Assembly: GCF_042140245.1 (NCBI RefSeq) | Contig: NZ_CP159483.1 | Coordinates: 3,782,001 to 3,846,000, forward strand | Direction: 5' to 3' | DNA length: 64,000 bases | From: MH13 sp042140245 | Lineage (GTDB): Bacteria; Pseudomonadota; Alphaproteobacteria; Rhizobiales; MH13 | In this document: in pieces, positions 36,604 through 45,576 of the stretch | How positions within the stretch are numbered: the first letter of the stretch is position 1 | Layout of the letters: the number at the start of each line of letters is the position of its first letter | Program-made: the position numbers and the translations under genes | Notes under the pieces: generated by a model | Told to the model about the DNA's origin: nothing | The model's database searches: none | The model's input: only the letters and a program-made list of their open reading frames with translations

Positions 36604-37230
36604 ATGACACCCATACTCTACTCCTTTCGCCGCTGCCCTTACGCCATGCGGGCCCGTCTTGCCTTGCAGGTTGCGGGTATTGACGTTGAACTGCGTGAAG
36701 TCGTGCTACGCGCCAAGCCGAAAGCCTTTTTGGATGTTTCACCCAGCGCAACGGTGCCGTGCCTGGTCACGCAGAGCGAGGTGATCGATGAAAGCTTGGA
36801 TGTGATGCTTTGGGCGCTCAAGCAAAACGACCCTGAGGGTTGGCTTGCTATGCCCGATGAAGGCCATGCCTGGATTGAGCGGGCCGATGGACCGTTCAAG
36901 CAGGCGCTTGATCGCACCAAGTATGAAACGCGCTACCCTGGCACAGACCCCAACGCTGAGCGTGACAAAGCCTCGGTGTTTTTGGCCGACCTCGACGCTC
37001 AGATTGCAGGCTGGATGTTTGAGCGCGAGAGCCTTGCAGACAATGCCATCCTGCCATTTGTGCGGCAATTTGCGTTCATCGACAAAGACTGGTTTGACGC
37101 CCAGCCTTGGCCCAATCTGCAGACTTGGCTTGCCAGATTTTTGGCCTCATCGCGCTTTGAATCCATGATGGTGAAATACGCGCAATGGCAGGAGGGTGCA
37201 CCGCCTGTGTTGTTTCCTTCGGAAAATTAG
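36604..37230 (+). CDS. Glutathione S-transferase-like protein
   Basis: This 208-residue protein has an N-terminal thioredoxin-fold GST domain with the CPYAMRARLAL motif at 12-22 and the cis-Pro segment ATVPCLV near 50. An all-helical C-terminal domain follows. The Cys at the active site suggests a glutaredoxin/omega-like thiol-transferase activity. It lies 44 bases after the regulator and may be co-transcribed, but nothing shows that it belongs to the pentose pathway. Confidence 0.82.
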   Translation: MTPILYSFRRCPYAMRARLALQVAGIDVELREVVLRAKPKAFLDVSPSATVPCLVTQSEVIDESLDVMLWALKQNDPEGWLAMPDEGHAWIERADGPFKQALDRTKYETRYPGTDPNAERDKASVFLADLDAQIAGWMFERESLADNAILPFVRQFAFIDKDWFDAQPWPNLQTWLARFLASSRFESMMVKYAQWQEGAPPVLFPSEN

Positions 37231-37231
37231 G

Positions 37232-37324
37232 TCACGACTTGCCAAACGTGGCGTGGGGCTGACGAATACCATAGAGGCTCTTGCGACCGAGACGCTTGTC
37301 TTTGGTATCCGCAGTCTTCGCCAC
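37232..37324 (-). CDS. Possible 30-residue basic peptide
   Basis: A GTG-started frame of 30 codons encodes a very basic peptide (VAKTADTKDKRLGRKSLYGI and ten more residues). AGGAGG lies 12 bases upstream, which is long but possible. I do not recognise it. It ends one base beyond the convergent GST gene. It could equally be chance. Confidence 0.25.
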   Translation of the reverse strand: MAKTADTKDKRLGRKSLYGIRQPHATFGKS

Positions 37325-37431
37325 TAGATTTCGCCTTCCTCCTATGATCACTCTGGCATCAACCAGGAAAAAGATGCGCTGAACCCACATGTTTTGGTTC
37401 GCGTGATCCCAACCAAAAAGCACCATCGATC

Positions 37432-38586
37432 ATGTCCCTTTCCCGCCTTTGTGCGACCCCAATTGCCGCGCTTTTGCTTGTTCTTCTGCCCACCAGCGCC
37501 GCTTTGGCGCAGGGCGGTCCATCGCTTGTTGTCACCGAACGCGTGGAAACGCGCACGCTTGCTGAAACCCGACCGGTGTTTGGCGAGGTGGTGGCCCGTC
37601 GCGACAGTGCCATCGCGGCCCGTGTGGCCGGGATCGTGGATGAAGTTGGCGTTTTGGTCGGTGATCTGGTGGAACCCGGTGACATGCTGGCCGTGCTTGA
37701 CCGCCAACTTATCGGCATCGAGTTGGAACAGGCCGAGGCCGGTTTGGCCGAAGCCGAAGCTGGCATTGAGGTGGCGCAGGCACGGGTTGTGCGCACCCAG
37801 GATGTTTTCACACGCACCGACAGTCTGCGTGGCAGCGCGGCCTTTTCTGAAGGTCGTTTGGAAGACACGCGCGGCGCCTTCTCCGAAGCGCGCGGTCAAT
37901 TGGCCGAAGCGCAGGCGCGCCTACTGAATGCGCAGGCTGCGCTTGAGCGTGCACGCTACAATTTTGAACGCGCTGAAATCACAGCGCCATTCCGCGGCGT
38001 TGTGCTTTCGGTGGAGACCGATCCCGGACAGTTCATCTCGGTGGGCAACCCCGTGGTGCGCTTGCTGGATGTGACCACGCTTGAGATCGAGGCCAATGTG
38101 CCTGCGCAATACATTGCAGGCCTTTCACCTGATCTTTCTTTGAGCGGTGAAACAGAAGATGGCACGCCACTGGATCTTACCGTGCGGGCTATTCTCCCAA
38201 CAGAATTTGCGAGCACGCGCACGCGGCCCGTTCGTTTTGTGGCCGATCTGCAATCCCTCACACGGCGCGTGGCCGTTGGCCAATCGATCACCGTCTCTGT
38301 GCCAACCGATGCGCCACGCGATGCGTTGTCGGTGCCAAAAGACGCTCTGACGCAAAGTGCCAGTGGTTGGTCTGTGTTTGTCGATGAGGAAGGCGTTGCA
38401 ACGCCTCGCACCGTTCAGGTGGGCGTTGCTATGGGTGACCGTTTTGAAGTGTTGGGTGGCCTCAACGAGGGAGATTTTGTCGTGGTGCGCGGCAATGAGC
38501 GGTTGTTCCCTGGCCAGCCGATCCAAGCGGCCAATGCCGATACCGCCCAGTCCGGCAGCCCGTCTGACACACCATCAGAAAACTAG
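37432..38586 (+). CDS. RND efflux periplasmic adaptor (membrane fusion protein)
   Basis: This 384-residue adaptor has a signal peptide (MSLSRLCATPIAALLLVLLP ... AALA) and a biotinyl-lipoyl-like segment (VAGIVDEVGVLVGDLVEPGD). An alpha-hairpin rich in Ala/Glu (about 100-170) precedes beta-barrel domains. It joins the inner-membrane pump encoded 12 bases downstream to an outer-membrane channel, which is not encoded in this window. No adjacent regulator is present. Confidence 0.9.
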   Translation: MSLSRLCATPIAALLLVLLPTSAALAQGGPSLVVTERVETRTLAETRPVFGEVVARRDSAIAARVAGIVDEVGVLVGDLVEPGDMLAVLDRQLIGIELEQAEAGLAEAEAGIEVAQARVVRTQDVFTRTDSLRGSAAFSEGRLEDTRGAFSEARGQLAEAQARLLNAQAALERARYNFERAEITAPFRGVVLSVETDPGQFISVGNPVVRLLDVTTLEIEANVPAQYIAGLSPDLSLSGETEDGTPLDLTVRAILPTEFASTRTRPVRFVADLQSLTRRVAVGQSITVSVPTDAPRDALSVPKDALTQSASGWSVFVDEEGVATPRTVQVGVAMGDRFEVLGGLNEGDFVVVRGNERLFPGQPIQAANADTAQSGSPSDTPSEN

Positions 38587-38598
38587 GGAACGCGCGTT

Positions 38599-41500
38599 AT
38601 GGATCTTATCCGTTTTGCCATCGACCGCCCCATCGCCGTTGTTGCGACCGTCATCATGGCGATCCTCTTCGGTGGCTTGGCGCTCACCCGCATCCCTGTT
38701 CAGCTTGCACCCGATGTCAGCGCACCGGTGGTGACCATCACCACCAATTGGCCTGGCGCTGCGCCGATTGAAATCGAACGCGAGATCGTCAACCCGCAGG
38801 AAGAGGTTCTGCGCGGGCTGGAAGGCCTCGACATCATGACGTCCTCCTCGTCCACCGGGGAAGCAACGGTCACGCTGGAGTTCGCCATCGGTACCGATAT
38901 GAGCCAGACATTGCTGCTGGTCTCCAACCGGCTGGACCGGGTGGGCAGTTATCCCGACGAGGCATCAGAGCCAACGCTCAACACGTCGGGCGGCGATGAC
39001 AGTCCTATTGCCTGGGTTCTGGTTCTTGCTGGCGAAGGCAACACGCAGTCACTGCCAACCTTTGGCGACTTCATCGAAGACATCGTCAAAGACCGGTTGG
39101 AGCGCGTGGAAGGCGTTTCGGCGGTCAATGTGTTTGGCGGTGTGAGCCGCGAACTGCAAATCATCGTTGATCCGCAGCGCCTGGCGCGCTTTGGGCTAAC
39201 GGTGCCAGAGGTGGTGAACCGGCTCCGCACGGAAAACATCTCGCTGTCAGCCGGGGACATCGAAGAAGGTAAGCGGCGCTATGTTGTGCGCGCGGAAGGC
39301 AACCTCAACACCATCGAAGCGGTGGAGTCGGTGGTCCTGCGCTCGCAAGCTGACAATGGCTCGGCAGGCGGCTCTCTTGGCCGGGTGCTTATGGGCGATG
39401 TCGCGGAGGTGACCTTTGCCTATGAAGAGCCTGCTGTGCGGCTGCGTTTCAACGGTGATGCAGGTCTTGCTTTTAACGTTGTGCGTGAGCGCGGCGCCAA
39501 TGTCATCGAGACGATGGAAGAGGTTCGCCGCACGCTCGACGAATTGGCCGCCGGACCGGTGGCCGACCAGAACCTGGTGCTTCAGCAAGTCTATGATGAG
39601 ACCATCTACATTGAAGGCGCCATTGATCTGGTAACCCAGAACATATGGATCGGTGGCGGACTGGCCGCCCTGGTTCTACTGCTCTTTTTGCGGAGCCCAC
39701 GCGCAACACTGGTGGTGTCACTGGCCATCCCTGTCTCCATCGTTGCGACCTTCGTGGTCATGGCGGCGACAGGGCGCACGCTGAACGTCATCTCTCTGGC
39801 GGGCATCGCCTTTGCTGTCGGCATGATCGTCGATGCGGCCATTGTTGTGTTGGAGAACATCTACAGGCTTCGCGAGACGGGCATGCCGCGCCGTGAAGCG
39901 GCCTATCGTGGTGCCAAGCAAGTGTGGGGCGCCATCTTGGTCTCGGCGCTGACCACCGTGCTGGTGTTCGTGCCGATCCTGGTGATGCAGCTTGAAGCGG
40001 GCCAGCTTTTCCGTGACATCGCGGTGGCAATCTCTGTGTCCGTGCTGTTGTCGCTTCTGGTGGCGGTGACGGTGATCCCTGCTCTTTCGAGCCGACTGTT
40101 GGCTGGCGGCCAACAAAAGATGCTGCCTCTACCCGGCATCGATCATTTCGGTCGTGGTTTTAAAGCGCTGGTGATGATGTATGTGCGCGCCACGGTGCGC
40201 ACCCGTGCGCTGGGCATCACGATGGTGACCCTGATCGCGGGCACAGCGATCACCGCCAGCGTGATGTTCCTGCCGCAGCTGGAATATCTGCCTGAGGGCA
40301 ACCGAAACCTCGTGTTTGGTCTCATCATCCCACCGCCGGGTTACAATCTGGACACCACTGAGACCATTGCTGAGCGTATCGAACAGACTGCTCGCCCCAT
40401 GTGGGAAGGTGCTCCGGCGCTTGAGCTGGAAGACGGTACACCGGTGATCGAGAACTTCTTCTTCGTGGCAACACCGGGCAACAGCTTTGTTGGCGCGACA
40501 GCAATGGATGGCACACGGGCTGGCGATCTGATCCCGATCCTGTCGCGGCCAATCTTTGCCGAACCGGGCACCTTTGGCTTCATGACGCAACCGTCCTTGT
40601 TTGGTCAGGGTGTCGGTGGTGGCCGAACGATTGAACTCAATGTTTCAGGGCAAGACCTGGGACAAATTCTTGCGGTTGCCGGTCAAGCCGCCGGTATGGT
40701 TTCCGGCATTTTGCCGCGCTCTGAAGGCCACCAGTTCCGCCCTATTCCAGGCCTGGAACTCGGTGCTCCCGAAGTTCGGTTGATCCCTGACCGTTTGCGC
40801 CTTGCCGATGCCGGGCTTGATGCCGCCGCCCTGGCTGCGACCGTCGATGCGTACAATGACGGTTTGCGAGTCGCTGAGATCACCGAGGGTGCGGACCGAT
40901 TGAACCTAGTTCTGCTTGGCGATCGGTCCGCGCTCACCGGGCTTCGCACCCAAGATGTGGGCAGCTTTCCGGTTGTTACGCCATCAGGACAAATCATCTC
41001 AGTGTCGGCGCTCGCCGATGTTCAAGTGACAGCAGGTCCCACCGAAGTGCGTCACCGCGATCGCTTGCGCACCGTCACGCTGGAAGTGCGCCCGTCGGAT
41101 GCTCTGCCATTGGAAACAGCGGTTGCGATGCTGGAAACCCAGGTGGTCGAGGCACTTGAAGCGCAGGGCCTGCCGCCTGGCATTCGATTGACCGTCTCCG
41201 GCACCGCCGATCAGCTGAGCCAGACCTGGGATGCCATTCAGATCAATCTGGTTGTGGCACTGCTCATCGTGTTCTTGGTGATGGCGATCTTGTTTGAGAG
41301 CTTCATCCTGCCATTGGTGATCTTGGTGTCTGTGCCGGTGGCTGCCGCAGGGGGTGTTGGCGGACTGGCACTGCTCAACACGTTCCAAGTGCAACCTCTT
41401 GATATGCTGACGCTGCTCGGCTTCATCATTCTCGTCGGCATCGTTGTGAACAACGCGATCCTGATCGTGCACCAGTCGCTGATCAATTTGCGTGAAGAGG

Positions 41501-41787
41501 GCATGCCGCCAATCGAGGCGATTGAAGAGGCCACACGTAACCGCATCCGTCCAATCTTCATGTCCACGCTCACCAGCATTATGGGCATGATGCCACTGGT
41601 GGTTATCCCGGGCGAAGGGGCAGAGCTTTATCGCGGCCTGGGTGCGGTGGTGGTTGGCGGGCTTTCCATGTCAGCGTTTCTAACGCTGCTCACCGTGCCG
41701 CCGCTGCTGCGGCTTTGTTTGCGGGCGCCAGCTGATCAAGCCGATCAGGTTGCACCTCAAAGGTCCATGCCAGCACCTGCCGAGTAA
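38599..41787 (+). CDS. RND efflux pump inner-membrane subunit
   Basis: This 1062-residue AcrB/HAE-type proton-driven exporter has twelve expected membrane segments in two repeats, each followed by a large periplasmic loop. In the proton-relay helix four it reads GMIVDAAIVVLEN, keeping one of the two AcrB aspartates. In helix ten, GIVVNNAILIV has Asn where AcrB has Lys940. The substrate is unknown. It forms an operon with the adaptor and ends at a strong terminator. Confidence 0.93.
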   Translation: MDLIRFAIDRPIAVVATVIMAILFGGLALTRIPVQLAPDVSAPVVTITTNWPGAAPIEIEREIVNPQEEVLRGLEGLDIMTSSSSTGEATVTLEFAIGTDMSQTLLLVSNRLDRVGSYPDEASEPTLNTSGGDDSPIAWVLVLAGEGNTQSLPTFGDFIEDIVKDRLERVEGVSAVNVFGGVSRELQIIVDPQRLARFGLTVPEVVNRLRTENISLSAGDIEEGKRRYVVRAEGNLNTIEAVESVVLRSQADNGSAGGSLGRVLMGDVAEVTFAYEEPAVRLRFNGDAGLAFNVVRERGANVIETMEEVRRTLDELAAGPVADQNLVLQQVYDETIYIEGAIDLVTQNIWIGGGLAALVLLLFLRSPRATLVVSLAIPVSIVATFVVMAATGRTLNVISLAGIAFAVGMIVDAAIVVLENIYRLRETGMPRREAAYRGAKQVWGAILVSALTTVLVFVPILVMQLEAGQLFRDIAVAISVSVLLSLLVAVTVIPALSSRLLAGGQQKMLPLPGIDHFGRGFKALVMMYVRATVRTRALGITMVTLIAGTAITASVMFLPQLEYLPEGNRNLVFGLIIPPPGYNLDTTETIAERIEQTARPMWEGAPALELEDGTPVIENFFFVATPGNSFVGATAMDGTRAGDLIPILSRPIFAEPGTFGFMTQPSLFGQGVGGGRTIELNVSGQDLGQILAVAGQAAGMVSGILPRSEGHQFRPIPGLELGAPEVRLIPDRLRLADAGLDAAALAATVDAYNDGLRVAEITEGADRLNLVLLGDRSALTGLRTQDVGSFPVVTPSGQIISVSALADVQVTAGPTEVRHRDRLRTVTLEVRPSDALPLETAVAMLETQVVEALEAQGLPPGIRLTVSGTADQLSQTWDAIQINLVVALLIVFLVMAILFESFILPLVILVSVPVAAAGGVGGLALLNTFQVQPLDMLTLLGFIILVGIVVNNAILIVHQSLINLREEGMPPIEAIEEATRNRIRPIFMSTLTSIMGMMPLVVIPGEGAELYRGLGAVVVGGLSMSAFLTLLTVPPLLRLCLRAPADQADQVAPQRSMPAPAE

Positions 41788-41806
41788 GCAGAACAGGGGC
41801 CATGTG

Positions 41807-41847
41807 ATGCTCGGGGCGAAACACAGCCGCCCCGAGCATTCGTTTTT
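41807..41847 (+). terminator. Rho-independent terminator of the RND operon
   Basis: The perfect 12-base stem ATGCTCGGGGCG/CGCCCCGAGCAT (41807-41818 and 41828-41839) with a 9-base loop is followed by TCGTTTTT. It lies between the ends of the convergent RND and symporter genes and reads as a plus-strand terminator. Confidence 0.88.
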
Positions 41848-43399
41848 AGTGTTTGAACTTCTTGATTTCGCCAGACTTGAGGCGAGCGGAGTAGGATTCC
41901 AGTTCCTTCTTCACCACCTTCATCAGGAAGTAGAGGGCGAAGATGTTCACCACAGCCATCGCGAAGATCGCCGCATCAGAGAAGTCGATGACCGGACCAA
42001 GGCTGGCTGCTGCACCGATGACGATGAACACACAGAAGATGAGCTTGAAGATCAACTCGGTCGTTTTGCCTTCACCGAACAGGTAGGTCCACGCCTTCAG
42101 GCCATAGTAGGACCAGGAGATCATGGTGGAGAAAGCAAACAGGACAACTGCAATCGCAAGCACGAATGGGAACCAGCTGATCGCCGATCCAAAGGCTGCC
42201 GACGTTAGAGCAACGCCAGAGTTTCCATCAACTGTTGCCACCGATGTACCAGCTTCGTTGAGAACGTAGAGTCCAGTTTCTGGATCCGTGATCAGTTGCT
42301 GTGAGATGATGATGACAAGCGCCGTCATCGTGCAGATGACAACCGTGTCGATCAACGGCTCAAGCAGAGACACGAAGCCTTCGGTGATCGGCTCTTTGGT
42401 GCGCACCGCCGAGTGGGCAATAGCGGCAGAACCGACGCCAGCTTCATTGGAGAAGGCAGCACGTTTGAAGCCCTGGATCAGCGCTCCAACAAAGCCACCT
42501 GCAACACCAAGACCGGTGAAGGCACCTTCAAAGATCTGGCCGAAAGCCCAACCAATCAGATCATAGTTCACGATCAAGATGATCAGCGCTGCACCGACAT
42601 ACATGATGCCCATGAACGGTACGACTTTCTCGGTCACGTTGGCGATGGATTTGATACCGCCAACAATCACGGCGAAGACCACACCCGCAAACACCAGACC
42701 AGTGATCCAACCTGGATAGTCACCAACGATGCCAGAGATCTGTGCGTGAGCTTGGTTGGCTTGGAACATGTTGCCCCCACCAAGTGCGCCCAGAATACAG
42801 AAGATCGAGAACAGGATGGCCAGGAACTTACCGCCAGGCAGCCCCAGCTCTTTGAAGCCCTTGGACATGTAGTACATCGGACCGCCGGAGACGGTGCCAT
42901 CTTCGTACTCGTTGCGGTACTTCACGCCCAGCGTACACTCGGTGAACTTGGACGCCATGCCGAGCAGGCCGGCCAAGATCATCCAGAACGTTGCGCCTGG
43001 TCCGCCAATACCGACGGCAACGGCTACACCAGCGATGTTACCAAGGCCAACCGTGCCGGAAAGCGCGGTTGCGAGCGCCTGAAAGTGGCTAACTTCACCG
43101 GCATCATTGGGATCAGAATAGTCGCCCTTCACCAGCGAAATGGAGTGCGAGAAAAACCGTAGCTGAACAAAGCCAAAATAGAGGGTGAAAATGGTGGCGG
43201 CGATCACCAACCACATCACAATCCAAGGAAAAGACGTGCCGGGGAACGGCGCAAAGATCAGGCTCACAAAAGGGCCTGTGGTGGTTGCAAAGATTTCATT
43301 GACCCGTTGGTCCAAGCTCATGGATTCTTGTGCAAGAACCGGGTTCGAAAAGAGTGTTGCCAGCAGAAAGGCCAGCCATGCTTTGAGAGTAAATTTCAT
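41846..43399 (-). CDS. Alanine/glycine:cation symporter (AGCS family)
   Basis: This 517-residue sodium-coupled amino acid symporter has about 10-11 membrane segments. LSGTVGLGNIAGVAVAVGIG near 115 is the AGCS hallmark, and FSNEAGVGSAAIAHSA near 315 is the second conserved loop. The N-terminus (MKFTLKAWLAFLLATLFSNP ... LAQ) looks like a cleavable signal peptide, unusual but seen in longer members of the family. It follows the universal stress protein gene by 12 bases. Confidence 0.92.
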   Translation of the reverse strand: MKFTLKAWLAFLLATLFSNPVLAQESMSLDQRVNEIFATTTGPFVSLIFAPFPGTSFPWIVMWLVIAATIFTLYFGFVQLRFFSHSISLVKGDYSDPNDAGEVSHFQALATALSGTVGLGNIAGVAVAVGIGGPGATFWMILAGLLGMASKFTECTLGVKYRNEYEDGTVSGGPMYYMSKGFKELGLPGGKFLAILFSIFCILGALGGGNMFQANQAHAQISGIVGDYPGWITGLVFAGVVFAVIVGGIKSIANVTEKVVPFMGIMYVGAALIILIVNYDLIGWAFGQIFEGAFTGLGVAGGFVGALIQGFKRAAFSNEAGVGSAAIAHSAVRTKEPITEGFVSLLEPLIDTVVICTMTALVIIISQQLITDPETGLYVLNEAGTSVATVDGNSGVALTSAAFGSAISWFPFVLAIAVVLFAFSTMISWSYYGLKAWTYLFGEGKTTELIFKLIFCVFIVIGAAASLGPVIDFSDAAIFAMAVVNIFALYFLMKVVKKELESYSARLKSGEIKKFKH

Positions 43400-43411
43400 G
43401 GTTCTAACCCC

Positions 43412-43849
43412 TTAGCCAACGACCGTGACAGGCATGCTTGCATGCATGACAAGGTTGCTGGTTGAACTGCCGAAGATACGTTTGGCAAAGCCACCATCTG
43501 ATGCGCGACCGACCACGATCTGATCAGCTTTTTGTTCCATCGCGATGGTGTTGAGTGTGTCGGCAACGTCGCCATGGCGGACAATCCCGTTGGCGGTGAA
43601 ACCATCATCGCTGAGCTGCTTGACGGCCGGATCGACCACCCGCTCATGGGCGATTTTCAGCTCCTCCTCGCGGCGCTTGTGGCGCTGGGCGTTTTCTTCA
43701 GCTGTTTGAAAGGTGAAGGGCGACCATTCGATCACATAGACCACGACCAATTCGCAGTCCCCGATAAGTTTGGCCAAGCGTTCGGCGTAGGATAGCGCTC
43801 TGCTACCTGAACCGGCGCCATCAAGGCCGACAATTATTTTGGTGGGCAT
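43412..43849 (-). CDS. Universal stress protein (UspA family)
   Basis: This 145-residue UspA-type protein has N-terminal KIIVGLDGAGSGSRAL and the C-terminal nucleotide-loop region VVGRASDGGFAKRIFGSSTS, similar to the ATP-binding G-2x-G-9x-G(S/T) pattern. The ATG at 43849 has GGGAGG six bases upstream; a longer frame is not needed. It is co-directional with the symporter gene, with which it probably forms an operon. It is divergent from the Lrp-type regulator. Confidence 0.9.
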   Translation of the reverse strand: MPTKIIVGLDGAGSGSRALSYAERLAKLIGDCELVVVYVIEWSPFTFQTAEENAQRHKRREEELKIAHERVVDPAVKQLSDDGFTANGIVRHGDVADTLNTIAMEQKADQIVVGRASDGGFAKRIFGSSTSNLVMHASMPVTVVG

Positions 43850-43975
43850 AACCACCTCCCTGTTTATCATTGTGGCGAGGATCAGCGTCTCGCCGGAATG
43901 AGGTCCGCACAACCCCATACAGCGTAGGTAGTGCCCCCCATGGGCAAGTATCAGTCATTTTCACTAGGAATATCG

Positions 43976-43990
43976 AACATTATAAATGTT
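43976..43990. promoter_or_regulatory. Candidate Lrp/AsnC operator
   Basis: AACATTATAAATGTT is an inverted repeat with 6-base arms around a 3-base centre, in an AT-rich stretch of the usp/lrp divergent spacer. It is about 50 bases before the Lrp-type ATG at 44042. Lrp-family sites have this size and composition. Confidence 0.5.
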
Positions 43991-44041
43991 TCTTTGGGTA
44001 AAGTTCTTGTTTTAGCAGGTATTTTTAGATATTTTTCCTAG

Positions 44042-44512
44042 ATGGATAGGGAATTAGACAAAATCGATAAACGCATTCTCGACGAACTCCAGGCGGATGG
44101 ACGGCTGTCGATTGTTGAATTGGCCTCCAGGGTGCATCTTTCCAACACGCCCTGTACCGAGCGGATTCGCCGTCTTGAGAGTGCCGGCTACATCAAGAAA
44201 TACGCTGCTGTCGTTGATCCCATACGACTGGGCTATGACCACCTGGTGGTCGTCCAAATCACCATGGCGGTTACGTCCGACAACCATTTGGAGGAGTTCA
44301 ACCGCGCTGTGCAGCAGGTGAAAGAGGTTGAATCCTGCCTCATGATCGCGGGCTCATTTGACTATGTTCTTCGAGTGCGTACACGCGATATGGCGCACTT
44401 TCGCGAAGTTCTAGGCGAGCAGATCAGTCGTCTGCCCGGCATCCGCCAAACCAATTCCTTCGCTGTGATGCAGGTTGTGAAAGACGAACGCGAGTTTCGT
44501 GTTGGGGACTAG
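44042..44512 (+). CDS. Lrp/AsnC-family transcriptional regulator
   Basis: This 156-residue regulator has an N-terminal helix-turn-helix (LDKIDKRILDELQADGRLSI, then LSNTPCTERIRRLESAGYI). A RAM/ACT-like effector domain follows (VVVQITMAV ... GSFDYVLRVRT). It resembles the Lrp sub-branch. Its divergent placement beside a stress protein and an alanine/glycine symporter suggests that it controls that pair in response to an amino acid; this is an inference. Confidence 0.92.
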   Translation: MDRELDKIDKRILDELQADGRLSIVELASRVHLSNTPCTERIRRLESAGYIKKYAAVVDPIRLGYDHLVVVQITMAVTSDNHLEEFNRAVQQVKEVESCLMIAGSFDYVLRVRTRDMAHFREVLGEQISRLPGIRQTNSFAVMQVVKDEREFRVGD

Positions 44513-44566
44513 GCCGATGCAAACTCGGATGCTCTGACACCGGTCATGTCTTGGTCCTAAGGCGCC

Positions 44567-45475
44567 CTACGCCATGCCCGGGATCATTGGCTTGGCGTTG
44601 GTGAGCGTCTCAATGGCATAAACCGATGTGCACGCGGTGATGAAAAGCGTGCGCCCGCCACGTCCGCCAAAGCAGAAGTTGGTCGACTTCTCGGGCGTTG
44701 CGATCTTGCCCAAAAACGCTCCCTCCGGCGAGAGCACATGCACGCCGCCAGGTCCGTTGCAGAAGATCCGGTTGTCGAGGTCCACCTTCATGCCATCAGG
44801 AACACCCTCGCCCTCGCCAGAAATCGTTGCCCAGACACCTCCACCGGTTAGGTTGCCGTCATCATCGACCTCAAAACGCCGGATCGTTGGACCCCAGCTG
44901 TCGTTTACAAAAAGCTGAGTCTCATCGTTGGAAAGGCAAAGCCCGTTGGGCTGGAGAAAATCATCGCACACCAGTGTTAGATGCCCATCAGGGTCGAGCC
45001 GGTAGACGCCTTGCACAGGATTGTCTTGTTCGCGCAGAAGACCAAGATCCTCGCGCGTGCGCCCAAAGCTTGGATCGGTGAACCAAATGCGGCCTTTGCT
45101 GTCGCAGATCACATCATTGGGTGAATTGAGTTCTTTGCCACAATGGTGAGACGCGAGCACGCTAACGCGTTTGCCGCCATGATCATGGATGACCAAGTGC
45201 GAAGAGGCGTGCTCGCATGTGATGATGCGTCCCTCGCGGTCGAAACAATTGCCATTGGCCTGGTTGGATGGATGGCGGAAGGTTTTCAGACCGTCTGCCT
45301 CATTCCATCTGTATTGAATGCTTTCGGCAATGTCGGAGAAGACCAACCAGTCTTCGCGCGGATGCCAGATCGGCCCTTCGGTGAACGTAAAGCCGCCAGC
45401 TACTTTGCTGATAGTCGCCCCCTCCGCGATAACGCCATCGATAGGAAGCTGCGTTACGCTGCTGGCATCCGCCAT
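44567..45475 (-). CDS. SMP-30/gluconolactonase-family lactonase
   Basis: This 302-residue six-bladed beta-propeller has the family metal-site segments FTEGPIWHPREDWLVFSD near 30, LNSPNDVICDSKGRIWFTD near 115 and LCLSNDETQLFVNDS near 180. It hydrolyses a sugar or xenobiotic lactone. The ATG at 45475 has GGAG eight bases upstream. It follows the Old Yellow Enzyme gene after about 100 bases on the same strand. The substrate is unknown. Confidence 0.88.
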   Translation of the reverse strand: MADASSVTQLPIDGVIAEGATISKVAGGFTFTEGPIWHPREDWLVFSDIAESIQYRWNEADGLKTFRHPSNQANGNCFDREGRIITCEHASSHLVIHDHGGKRVSVLASHHCGKELNSPNDVICDSKGRIWFTDPSFGRTREDLGLLREQDNPVQGVYRLDPDGHLTLVCDDFLQPNGLCLSNDETQLFVNDSWGPTIRRFEVDDDGNLTGGGVWATISGEGEGVPDGMKVDLDNRIFCNGPGGVHVLSPEGAFLGKIATPEKSTNFCFGGRGGRTLFITACTSVYAIETLTNAKPMIPGMA

Positions 45476-45576
45476 CAAATGATCTCCATCCCAGTTTCTT
45501 CGGTGAGCACAAGTCAACACTGCGCCAAACACAAGGCTTGGTGAAGCGAGCCTGTCAACACACCGTCGATGGGAGC

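Noticed and set aside
43850..44041. Glycine riboswitch upstream of the usp-alanine/glycine symporter genes
   Set aside because: Only a simple 6-bp hairpin (43874-43894) is visible; the conserved glycine aptamer cores are absent.
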